DNA from: Morchella semilibera
Lineage: Eukaryota > Ascomycota > Pezizomycetes > Pezizales > Morchellaceae
DNA length: 64,000 nt
Direction: 5' to 3'
NCBI GenBank assembly: GCA_009192285.1
Contig: WBVU01000003.1
Span: 2,511,973 to 2,575,972, forward strand
Under the pieces are notes generated by a model. It did no database searches. It saw nothing but the letters and a program-made list of their open reading frames with translations, and was not told where the DNA came from. A program made the translations under genes and the position numbers. This document shows, piece after piece, positions 1 to 10,564 of this stretch. How positions within the stretch are numbered: position 1 is the first letter of the stretch; each line of letters starts with the position of its first letter.

Positions 1-179
1 CTCATCTCATATCTCCAGTTTCTCTCTCTCGCCAAGAAAAAACCCCGGGAGAGAGGTCTGGGCAACATTGTTATTAAACACGTACAATAGCAAAAGAAAC
101 AAACATGCACCTGCTTTGCAATCATGACCCCCCATAACTCTATGACGCCCAAATACTGAGTCCATATCGTGCTACACAG

Positions 180-843
180 TTCAATGGAAGCCCACCTCGT
201 CCTCTCACTTGCGTCCTATCCCGTGATCTCATTCGGCACGGGCTCTGCCGTCCGTCTTCCTGGTCCCTCAATCGACAAACCAAATATCTATTCCTTCAAC
301 TCTACTACCTACGATGAAATGTATCAAGAACTTAAACACAAAGACCCGCGTCTTTATACAGCCAATGGACTTCTAGGCATGCTGGACCCGAAACCGGCAT
401 ATCAAAGGGAGCCCAGAGAGATGGCAAGATTGGAAAGTAGGTGTGCCGAGGAAAGACGGTGTTCAGGACGGAGTTGTAGACGTGGTTTTCACTTGTGAGG
501 AGAGATGCTGGGACATTGTGGTTGAAGGTTTGTATACCCCTTCATTACAATATTGCCATATCTAATGAGTAAAATAGACCTCCTCAACCGCAACTCGCCA
601 CTAAACCGCCTCGTTCATATCATAAACGTGGATATCAAGGATAACCACGAAGAAGCTGTTGTGGGGGGCAAGGGTATTCTTGAATTAGCCAATATGCTGA
701 CCGCCGCCGCGAGAGAAGAGAGGGAAAAGCATGGAGAGGCATATATGAGGGATAGCGTCGACAAGAGAGTGCCAGAGATTTTGGCCAGTTGGCAGGAGAA
801 GTTTCCAAATCTCCCAGCGTTGTGGACGGTTGGGTATTTCTAG
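180..843 (+). CDS. ssu72: SSU72-type RNA polymerase II CTD phosphatase, 3' part
   Basis: Ssu72 removes phosphate from Ser5 and Ser7 of the RNA polymerase II C-terminal domain and acts with the cleavage/polyadenylation factor in the nucleus. The visible part starts at SMEAH and continues through [60 protein letters not shown] and the terminal [11 protein letters not shown], all hallmark blocks of the family. The 5' edge at 180 looks like an intron acceptor (..acacag) that splits the catalytic Arg codon; the exon with the CX5R loop is not in the first 179 bases, so it must lie upstream of the window or be lost. An intron fits 528-577 (branch tctaat). The frame after MLD continues as [14 protein letters not shown] only one base out of phase, an extra C in the ccc at 387-389. 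Stop TAG is at 841-843. Family identity is secure; intactness is not. Confidence 0.88.
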
Positions 844-1479
844 GGGTCTGGAGACCCTTTTTGTCTTTCCTTTCTTTTTTTTTTTTCTTTTTTTCAGATC
901 GGCGCATTCTGGGTGATTCAGCGATCATGAGCAGGCTCTTTAACTTGGCTGAAAAGGATGATTGCTTTCAAGTTTTGCTGTTCCCCCCCCTCCTTTTGTA
1001 TTTGGGAATAGGTAATTGATATGACAGGTATACTTAACAGGGTATGGATGAAATGGTTTTCGAGTACCTACTATAAAATACATAGATTTTGTGTCCTTGA
1101 ATGATTACGAAGTTCAGTTGTAGACACCCATGTATAGCCAGTAATTAAAGCGAGTGATCAGGCATGGTGCACTCGGATGTTACCCGGCCCGATCGGCCCA
1201 GGAGGCTTGGCTGGATGCGCGTAACTTTGCCCTGCCCTGCCCTGCTGCATTCTAGGCAAATCCAACTACTTCCAACACATCCGTCATCACCTAACCTCCC
1301 TAAAATACATCACCCGCCCCCCCCCCCTCCCCCTCTCCCCCTTTGAATCCTCTACTCACTCCAACTTCACTATTCACTATACTCACCTCCAAACAGCCAT
1401 ATTCGGGATCCCCCCCCTCCTATAGCTCCCCAGAACTTACATAGAAACATAAATACATAGCTACATACCGGCCAAGAAG
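844..1479. other. intergenic region between SSU72 and verprolin
   Basis: No gene is recognisable. The first part is T-rich 3' flank of SSU72. From about 1240 the + strand becomes strongly pyrimidine-rich, with long C runs near 1315-1345 and 1408-1420, as is common in fungal promoters and 5' leaders, and leads into the verprolin start at 1480. Confidence 0.5.
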
Positions 1480-2797
1480 ATGCCTGCACCACCTCCCCCT
1501 CCCCCACCTCTCCCGTCATTCGGGGGCGGACCACCTCCACCTCCACCACCACCTCCTCCGCCTGGTGGAGCTCCTGCTCCTCGCCCGGCTCCCAATAGGG
1601 TATACCCCCCAACAAAACACCATAGATTCCCATCATCTAACCTTCCAGTCCAGGGCGGCCTCAATAATGAAATCGCACAAGGTTTCAAGCTCAGAAAGGT
1701 TACACAGGTTAACGACCGTAGTGCACCTGCTGTTTCCGGAAAGCTTACAGACAGCGCACCGGTTAAGGCACCTAGCTTAGGGGCACCCCCGGTCCCTGGG
1801 AGTGCGCCGAGAGTGCCGAGTGCAGCTGCTCCAAGGATTCCCAGTGGGGGTGCTCCTAGTACTACAGCAAGAATGAGAGCGAGTAGTGGCAGTAGCAGCT
1901 ACACTCCGGCGGAACCAGGACCTCAACTGGCGGGTTTGTTTGCTGGGGGTATGCCCACCCTAAGAAGCACAAAGGGCGGTGTGAATACAGGTGGTACGTG
2001 GATCTACCCCCCATCCAATCCCTGGCCGTTAGAGATATGTGTTTAGAATCTGACAATTGGAATAGCAAACCGTGATTCAACAATGTCAGATTCGTCAGAC
2101 AACAACACAACCCCTCCCCGAACAGCTCCATCAATCCCTAAACCCTCTGGCCTCCCCCCGAGACTTCCAACCCTCCGCCCAACAGTGCACTCCGTTCCTA
2201 GCGCACCACCTGGTATCCGAAAGCCGCCACCAACACCCATTAAGAGGGCCAAATTCATCTGCGCCCTTTAAGGCCAGTTCAAAGCTCACCGGCCAGTCCG
2301 CCGCGAGCCACCCCGCCCCGCCCCCCTCCCCCGCCTGGATCGCTAAGCACCTGGGCGCCCGCCGGTGCCGCCGGTTCGAAAATCCCCATCTCCAACAGCA
2401 AGTTATGGTGCACCAAGCTCTGCTCCACCACCCCCACCTGGTGCGGCACCGAAGCCACCAGGGGTTCCACCGCCAAGAAACAATCCCCCCACCGCCACCG
2501 CCGCCACCGCCAACCAATGGGAACGGGGTCGCTTCAAAGGCCGGCAGCGCCGCCCCCGCCGCCCCCACCGGCGGGGGAGGAGTTTCATTGACCCTAGTAC
2601 CTTCACACTAGGGGAACAGGGGGGAATAGGAGCTGGTGCGGGCTAGGAAAATCGTAATTGACGACAAGAGATGGAAGTTCAAGAGAGAGCAAGACTTGCC
2701 GGATCCTAGGCCATTTACAGGCATGAGGAAGGTTTACCGGAGTGGTAGGGGAAGCTCAGTGCCGCTAAATCTAGCGGCATTGGGAGTAATATGTTAA
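1480..2797 (+). CDS. vrp1: verprolin / WIP-like actin regulator, frame broken as sequenced
   Basis: Verprolin (Vrp1, WIP family) binds actin through an N-terminal WH2 motif and WASP through its C-terminus, controlling cortical actin patches and endocytosis. The product opens with MPAPPPPPPP, has a proline/glycine-rich leader and then a WH2 block (GGLNNEIAQGFKLRKV, followed by NDRSAP), then LAGLFAGGMPTLRSTKGG. Introns fit 1600-1653 and 1994-2065. The C-terminal WASP-binding signature is clear near the end: IDDKRWKFKREQDLPDPRPF, then YRSGRGSSVPLNLAALG, stopping at 2795-2797. Between about 2240 and 2650 the Pro-rich text changes frame about six times (for example PNSSAPFKASSKL, VRKSPSPTASYG and SFIDPSTFTL lie in different frames). 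Either this GC-rich run is badly sequenced or the gene is decaying. Family call strong, intact status doubtful. Confidence 0.8.
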
Positions 2798-3320
2798 AGA
2801 GGTTTCAATGGACAGGATGTTTTTGAGGTTTCCTTTCTTTCTTTCTTGGTTTGGACGTTTGGTTGGCTGGCTGCTTGTCTTTTGAAAAAAGGTTTTTTTG
2901 ATTTGTAGTTTAGGTTGGCCTATTTCTTTTTTTTTTTATGTTTTGATCCTCTTGTCTTGTTGGTTGGTTGGTTCCGGAGTACGGATCTGTATGAACTAAG
3001 TATCTCTGTCTATGTAGAGAGCGAGGGGGTTTTGTGCTTAAGTTTTTAACATCTTTTTCTTCTCAGAATTTATATTGGATTGGATAGCTTTGATTTCGTA
3101 TAAAAATGTATGATACTGTAGGCGTCATTAGTGAATGCAACTACATGTACATATGGTATCAGGGGATTCAATTCATAATCAATGCATTTCTCTATGAAAT
3201 TTGAAATTATCACTAAGCCAATTTGTAACAATGTCAATGACAAACATATGATGGCTTACTGATGGGTGCCGTTCGTTATTCAGTGCCTAGCTATTTATTC
3301 TATCAACAAAAAGTATTAAT
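2798..3320. other. 3' flank of verprolin
   Basis: T-rich non-coding sequence with several T runs (near 2885, 2930 and 3045) and one TACATGTA palindrome near 3142. No gene is seen. Confidence 0.5.
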
Positions 3321-3391
3321 GCTCCAGTAGAGATTTGAACTCCAGATCTTCGCATTACAAGTGCGACGCCTTACCCCTTGGCCACAAGAGC
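3321..3391 (-). tRNA. tRNA-Thr (anticodon UGU)
   Basis: Read on the minus strand this 71-nt block folds as a tRNA. The acceptor is GCTCTTG against CTGGAGC with one U-U mismatch. The D arm is GCC/GGC around AAGGGGTAA. The anticodon stem TCGCA/TGCGA is perfect around loop CTTGTAA, giving anticodon TGT. The T arm is TGGAG/CTCTA around TTCAAAT. There is no intron. A T5 run a few bases past the 3' end (complement of aaaaa at 3309-3313) fits a polymerase III terminator. It decodes ACA threonine codons. The acceptor mismatch is the only irregularity. Confidence 0.9.
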
Positions 3392-5837
3392 TGATGATGA
3401 CATGTCGTTCAATTGAAATTTATCCTACTTGTTTAGGTTAGGTTGAGAATCGGCCCTTCACAACCACAACCAACCTCAACCCATGAAGAGGTTACCTAGT
3501 TAATCCCTCATACGCGATCTATTATTGGCAATCCTGAGTTCTTTGGGGGAAATCTCCCTAATCTTATCGTGGCCCTGAGATGGAGGCCCAGTATCTATAG
3601 GAACACTCCAGGTGAGCCCCCCGTGATACTAAACAATTTATTCTGCTGGAGGGCCCAAGTTGCCCCTTAGTAGTGTAGGTACACCCTCCTCTGGAAAGGC
3701 GTGATTTCGGAGCGGAATTGAGAACACCAAATTTAAGAACGAAGGAGTTTGTAGGTAGACCCTATTTAGAACCCGGTGCCCATGACCGTGTTTTTATGAT
3801 GTAAGTAGATGGGGTAAATATCAACAGGGACGGTCTGCAGGGTCTCTAGTGGATCATATTTCTAGCGTTTCTCGGGTCGTTTTCTGGGTGCAGGGTCCTC
3901 CCCTCGTGACCTTAATTCCGCAAGATACAAGGCCATCACGATGTTGTGGAGCGTTGTTGTGTAAATTTGTCCCACACAAGTCACATTCCTTGTTCTAGGG
4001 TTTGGTCACAGGAGATCACTCGATAGCAACGGAGCTAGTGGAGGAGGTTGTGCGCCGTGTGCGCGTATATTCCATTCTTCTACCCTCACCGAACAGCCGA
4101 AGAGCCAAGGCCGAGTGATTCCTTGTGAACAATCTGTTGATTACTCCGGTGATTGGGTAAGCGGCGGTGCATGTAGCCTTTTGCTCAAGATGGTCAGATT
4201 TGTCGATCTCGCTGCTTCACGTCGATTCGATGACTGGGGGGAAACAAGGCCGATGAGAGATCGTCATATATGCATACAGACAAGTGAAACGTCAAGTTTC
4301 AGGTTTGATGCGCCCCGTCACGATTCCAACCAACGTTTCTTTTGATAGGGCTTTTTTGTTTCCTAAACGAACTGTTTCCTGCAATATCCTGCATCAAGAA
4401 ACATATATGACTATGGTACCTCCGATCTGCTTACTGGCTATCACGTTTCAGGTATGTCAATATTATCCGCTGTCCACTTGGGGCTCTGGTTGCTTTTTCC
4501 CCGGGGCTTGTGGTACGCTGTTACTTTTTCTTCTGACAACATGATGCATTTGTAAACCAGCGCATGCACACGCAGCCTTCTCCACATTACCCCACCCATT
4601 CGTCTGTCACCAGAACGGCCAAGAGAGTGTGTGTGCCTCTAATCCCTAAATACGGAATGGTAGACTTGATTTGTAGATCAAGCTCTGTGATTGATCAACT
4701 TATCAGGCTTCACGGGCTGTCACTCGTTTTGGATTACACCTCTACGACCAATTGTATTGTTGTTAAATCCATAACTGCATACCTTACAGGGCCATGATTT
4801 ATATATCCAACTTTCCCGCCAATACAAATAAGAAATAAACAGGCAAACGAGCAAATATCCAGCCTTTCACTCTTTTAAATTCCCTATCCTCCCTCATATT
4901 CCTTGAGACCTTATCCTCATTGCCAGTCCACTCTTTTTCGCTGCGTTCCCTCTCTTTGGTGATGCCATATTTGGAATTCGCACAAGACCCTCAAGGCTTT
5001 CAGGATACCCACCCCTGTCCGTAGTAAATATCTTAGGCCAGCCTGCCTGTAGTCTATTAGCCTCCCCCTCAGCGGGACAACTAAATTAAGAAGGGAAATA
5101 TCGTTGTTGTAACTGGCCTTTTTACCTGTTTTACTAACCAAACACCAACCAATCAATACCTGTCCCAGTGAGGGGCGTGTCCCAGTGGAGGGGGAAGCTG
5201 TCTATTAGATGGTTAATAACTATTTAGGCCGACTGATGACCTAAGGATTTATGGGAAATAGGCATTTTCCGCGTAGTCAAATCATCTGGGTGTTTTGAGA
5301 TTGACCTAGGCCGCTAAGCAGAGCTACCGAACCTTGAAGTACTTTTTGTACCGAGCAAAAATTTGAGTGCACGTACCTACATATGAATACATTTATGTTG
5401 CTTTAACCGGTTGGATAAATAATAGTTGGTACGTATTCGCGATGACAAAAGAGATACCAAAAGCGATAAGATATTTAAAAGATAGATATAACTAACTGAT
5501 TGAGCCAGCAAAACACCGCCAAAGGTCCAGAAAAACGACAAAAGAAAGAAAAGTAAAATGCGAACTTATAACCTTGCTTTCTATCCTCCATATGCTCCAG
5601 GAACGCCATGACAACTGTATAACTAAATCTCATCAAAGAAAAGTCCTCAATTACATCAATATTGTGTATGTTTAGTTGCTGCTTTGGTAACAACACCACG
5701 GAAGATACCAAATAATGATGATGCGCTTGAATTTGCTGAAACCGCCGAGTAAAAACTTGGGGTTTTGCTCTTATGACCACGTTGGGTTCTAGTACTATCC
5801 ATTCGGGCTAATGGGCGGTCTATTCAGCGTCAGCAAT
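3392..5837. other. intergenic, no recognised gene
   Basis: About 2.4 kb between the tRNA and the 3' end of the patatin gene. Open frames here are under about 105 codons, resemble no family I know and show no coherent splice pattern. I see no transposon ends, long repeats or RNA genes. Confidence 0.45.
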
Positions 5838-8800
5838 CTATATATAATCAAATCGGCTCGGGAACAACTTACACCCTTCATGCTCTTTAAGGATACGGCA
5901 GGGAAACCCGCTTATCAATGAGACGTCGCATTCTTTGTCAGAAAGGGAGAGGAATATTCTCATCGAGTCCTCGGGGCCAAACATAGAAAAGTTAATCTTC
6001 ATCTCGAACGGCTTCCCCTTAATAACATTTTCAAACAAACTATCTCCGGCTATAAGCTGTTGATCTGGAGTTCCCCGAGAGTTCTTTTTTTCGTTCATAA
6101 AAAACAAGTGATTTCGAAGGGGCGGGCCGTTCCGGCGTGTTTCAAGTCGTTTGCACAACCTTCTCAACCCATCAGAGCCCGGCTCAAGTCGGCAGAGAAT
6201 AGTTCCTACATAAAAATGTCAGCATCTTCGGATTTTGAGGAGATTTTGAATGCCGAGTTACCTTCACAATCCCACTTCTTCATTTCTTGGGACATCCTGG
6301 AAGCTCCGTCAAGCCTGAAATAGAATAGGGAGGCTATGAGTTTTGTTGAAATTTGATCAATAAGTGGGTTGTTATAACAGAAATCCTCCGCAGCTCGCCT
6401 CAAGACCGCCATATGATCGACCTGATCAATCCTCGGGAGTTTATTGGGAAGATCAATGTTTAAACGATGATATTTAGCGGCCTTATCTTCGTCGTGAATA
6501 GGTAATGATCGTAGAAAATTAGACCACGTTTGCTCGCAACCGACACTGCTCTCAATTTGTTGCGTAGCTATCTTGAGGAGAACCTTGGCAAACTCTAGCG
6601 CCCCTCGTTTTGCCCGCAGTCGCCGGCCTCCTTTGTCCATCTCGGGTTTCGGGTTCGGGTCATAACCGGTACCAATGGAGAGTAGAATATCAGGGTGCTT
6701 ATTTGCAAGATTCGGCCACAAAAGCTTCCATTCCTGGTCAGCTACCACAACTGGGTTATTGAATTTAAGACCTCCATCGTTGAAACTGTATCCAGTTGGT
6801 TTATGAAAGAAGGGTTTGAAGAATCTCGGAGAAGCAGAGGTTGCGCGTGCACTAGATCATGAACGGTTAGACTCTTTTGCTCGCGTAAGTTACTAATATG
6901 GTGATATTACGCTTCCCAAGTTTTTAACTCCTGGTGGCTGTTCTCAGCCCGCAAAAAGTTGTATCTCGTTTTCACTATTATTGCTGTTAGTGTCGAATCG
7001 GGAAAATAGTAGCTATATGCAAGAGACCTACAATCTTCAGCCAAGGGACGATTATAGTTTGCAACCAAGTACGGATGTCCGCTTGAAGATATAGTAGTGA
7101 CACCGGCTCTCAACATTTCTCGACCCCCAGGCTCTCTTTTGCCTCCGAAGATAGACTCGTCTCCCAACTTTTCTTTCAATACTCTATCAATTCCTCTGGT
7201 TTCATACTTACTATGGTATGTAGCCTCAACAAGGGTTTTTATGCCAGGTAGATCTGCACCAGTTCGTTTTTGGAATGCCTGCTCAGAGAATTCACAAAAC
7301 AAGTTTATACATTCAGTCACGCTCACTCTGTTCGATGCAAGCGCGAGGGCTATTATCCCTCCAGAACTATAATATTTCAGTTTGATGATGCAATTAATGC
7401 ACTTAAGCAGTCACGTACCTTGTTCCGACCACGAGATCAAAGAAATCTTGAATTGGCACCCCCAAGGTTGATTTTCCTCTCTAAAGCTTCTAGCATCTTA
7501 AGTTGAATTATCCCTCGAATCCCCCCACTGCGTATGGTCAGATAATAGACAACTAGTTATAATTGTTGGAGAAACCTACCCATCAAGAGATAGAATTCGC
7601 GGGCCCGTGTGTTTTGGCCTTATTTTGTATTTCCATGGGACATTCCAAGGGCTTTTCATGTTGCTACAGAGCGGGCAAACTCTGATTTCACGCCAGAAAC
7701 CTGAGCTAGATACGGTTGAATAATTCTCAGCGCATCGCTCGCAGATTATATGCCCACAGGTTAATGCGTGTATAGGCGTTCCTGATAAACAACTGAAGCA
7801 TGTTGTATGAGCTGTGAGAGGTGCGATGTCTTTATCATCTTCATGATCCGTGTTCCCTTTCCAGTCCCAATAACGAACATATTGGCTTAACACATGATTC
7901 TGGTGGTATTGGGCTACAATCGAAATTCCTTGTCCCGCGCTAAATTCTTTCAATAATCTGTCGAGTTCAGATGATATTGTATTAATGAAGCTTTCTTTTT
8001 CTCTGCTAGCATTCTCGATATAAGCAGATATGAATTCCCCAACGGCAAATACTTTCCCATTTTCTAACTGATGGCCCTTTGAGTGTCCGGTGGCCACATT
8101 AGCGCAACGTCGGCCTTTTCTATCACGTTTTTCACATCGCCAATTCTTTTCGTATACTTCTGCCAGTGCATCATCGCAAAATTGTTGATATAACGGAAAT
8201 ATTGTTGCAGCTTGGCCTATAGATTTCATCTCATGTTAGCCCAGAGTTTGCGATTGGGAAAGCTTGGGTCCATACCGCCATGCGGGTAACGACTTCTGAA
8301 AGCATCTAGAAGGATGCATGAAGCAACGAGTGGTGCTAGAAGCTTGAACATATCTGTTCCTGACATTTGAGGGCTTTGGGTCATTATGTGGACGGCTGCT
8401 TTGGCGATATGATCCTTAAAAGTCGAAGAAACAGGATTATGATGGAATGCTGCGGCAAGAAAGTTGAACGGTTTGGAAGGATTCTTCGAGAAATGATGAA
8501 AAGCGTGTCGAAGATAGATGTCTAGTTCTTCGCTTGTCATAAGGAGCCCGGCTTTTATCCTCAAGTCGTAGGCCTTCTGAGATCCTTCTTCCATAACTCT
8601 GTATAAAACCTTGTATTGCTGCTCAATGACTGCCGGTGATTCCTTTGCATGAGGAATACAAACGATCTTTATGCCACTGTAGTAGCACATGAGTAGTTCC
8701 TCTAGATTATTGATAGTTTTCCCCAGGTTTCTCCATTTTTCAACACATTTCATCATGAAAGGGTCGTTTCTGATGCAATCTGCACGTTTTTTCAATTGAT

Positions 8801-10564
8801 CACCAGTTGTAGCATCGATATCCCACCAAGATGAAGTGATATCCTATATTTAATGAATTAGGATATGAAAATAAAAAACGCCGAAATGAATGGGACATAT
8901 CTCACCGATACTTCAAGCGCGTTTACAACGATAACGGCGTATGGGAGGACAGGCTGGTTAACAGATTGCTGGAAAACTTTGTCTGCCCAGCGGATCAATT
9001 TCGAAATCACGGATTCGAGCGCTCTATCTAGAGGTTAGGTTATTCTTCCCCCCCTTTTTCTTGGGGATAAACTTAAGAATACTGACCGGAAGTTTCTAGT
9101 CACAAAACATACGACATCTGAGAATGTAAATAGGACTCTAGGGTAGAGATTCTCTACCATCCATTGGCGCGATTTCTCCGGTCCGCGCGCCCAAGTAATT
9201 CCATTTTCTCCGACATCATTTCTAGCATGCCGTCTTTTTTGACGGAAATTCTTTACGCCTTGATAGGCTCTAGTAGCCATGGGAACCTTATTTCCACCAC
9301 TAAGACCTTCGCAATCGGCATAGAAATATGGCCTGTTGGTGTTATATGTTATTGGATCTGCAAACAAATGCACGGCATCGCTAGTGGGAAAATCAAGTTC
9401 TTTAGATGTTCCCATAACTGGCACTTGGTCTGGCGCTAAACTCGTATGTCGATTTATCTAAATGATAATTTAGTGGAAACCAAGCTGTAAATTCAGTATG
9501 TAAATACCTTCATCAATGCGTTAATTAATGTACTCTTCCCATGGCCTGTTTCCCCGACGAAACAAGTGATAGAGGGATGCTGTGTTCCAGGTTCCATATC
9601 AGTCTCGGATGCAAGTTTAACGTAGCGTCCGTAGTCATGGAAACAGGGCTTTCGTGTGTTATCATCAAATTCTACCCCGAACCACTTGGTATCGAAGTTA
9701 TCTCTATGGAGTTGTTCTTGTTTTTTGGAATCCGTTTCCGGGTTTAAGATTGAGTTGATAATTTCCCAAAGCCTGAGATCCGTTTTCTCGTGAGTCCTCG
9801 GGTTCCTCACTCTACTTCGGGGGCCGTTTTTGTGAGCTGCTTGAGTAGTCCAGCAATTATCGCAAAGTGCAATGCAGCAAATGTTACACCAGGATAAAAC
9901 CCCGACGTCAGGCGGGTCATGACAATCATCACAAACGTCCGAAGGTAGTGGGTTGTCGCCAGCTTCGAACGACACTCTTGATCCGTCGTGGTAATCTTCA
10001 TCCTCCTCGGGGGTGTGAATGTGGACCCCTTCAAAACTCTTGAACGAACCATTATCATCATCTTCTTCCTCACCATCTTCATATTCATCATCATCCTCGT
10101 CGCCGTAATCTTCCCCTCCGTTGCTTGACCATGAATCCGCATCAGAATTCATTACTGAAGACCTGAATTACCAACCTCGTGTTAGCTAGACGAACCTAAA
10201 CTAGAACCTTCGGGAGGCTGGAGGATTGTTATGTGTAATTTATGCAGCTGTAGCTGTGTAATTAAGCTACATACCTTCTTGAATGATTTATTGATATTTT
10301 TGAGTCGTATCTTTAATTATCTCTGTGTCAGTCATCCGAATTTGAATTAAGGTTTACGTATGGCTGTTACCGTATAGATGAGCTTGTAGTAACCGAAGAA
10401 GACATATCGTCTTCGGAATCGCTTAATGTTTTGCAATCAAAATCTTCGAATTTGTGGCTGGTATCAATTGTGATTGTGCTACCCGCCCTTGGACGCTGGT
10501 TAGAAGCTCTCGTGGTTTCTCTCCATTTCTTGAACGCATACTTGACAGATGCATTCACCGACAT
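5838..10564 (-). CDS. Zn-finger / GTPase / RING / patatin-like phospholipase protein
   Basis: Ten exons join in phase: 10564-10371, 10162-9508, 9457-9087, 9023-8906, 8843-8276, 8216-7580, 7527-7419, 7366-6911, 6851-6262 and 6205-5838, for about 1354 residues. Order: an acidic N-terminus (65-135); a B-box-like finger CX2CX11CX2CX4CX2C then H (about 141-175); a P-loop GTPase with G1 VGETGHGKST (about 268) and G3 DCEG (about 330); a helical stretch; a RING-like finger starting CFSCLSGTPIHALTCGHIIC (about 780); then patatin with oxyanion loop DGGGIRG (about 845), nucleophile elbow GTSSG and catalytic Asp in NDGG. Patatins are Ser-Asp acyl hydrolases of lipids. The start is uncertain: ATG 10564 or ATG 10152. 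The exon 7419-7527 has five G where four restore the frame (near 7461-7465). Substrate and role are unknown; GTPase control of a lipase in stress or non-self response is inference. Confidence 0.8.
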
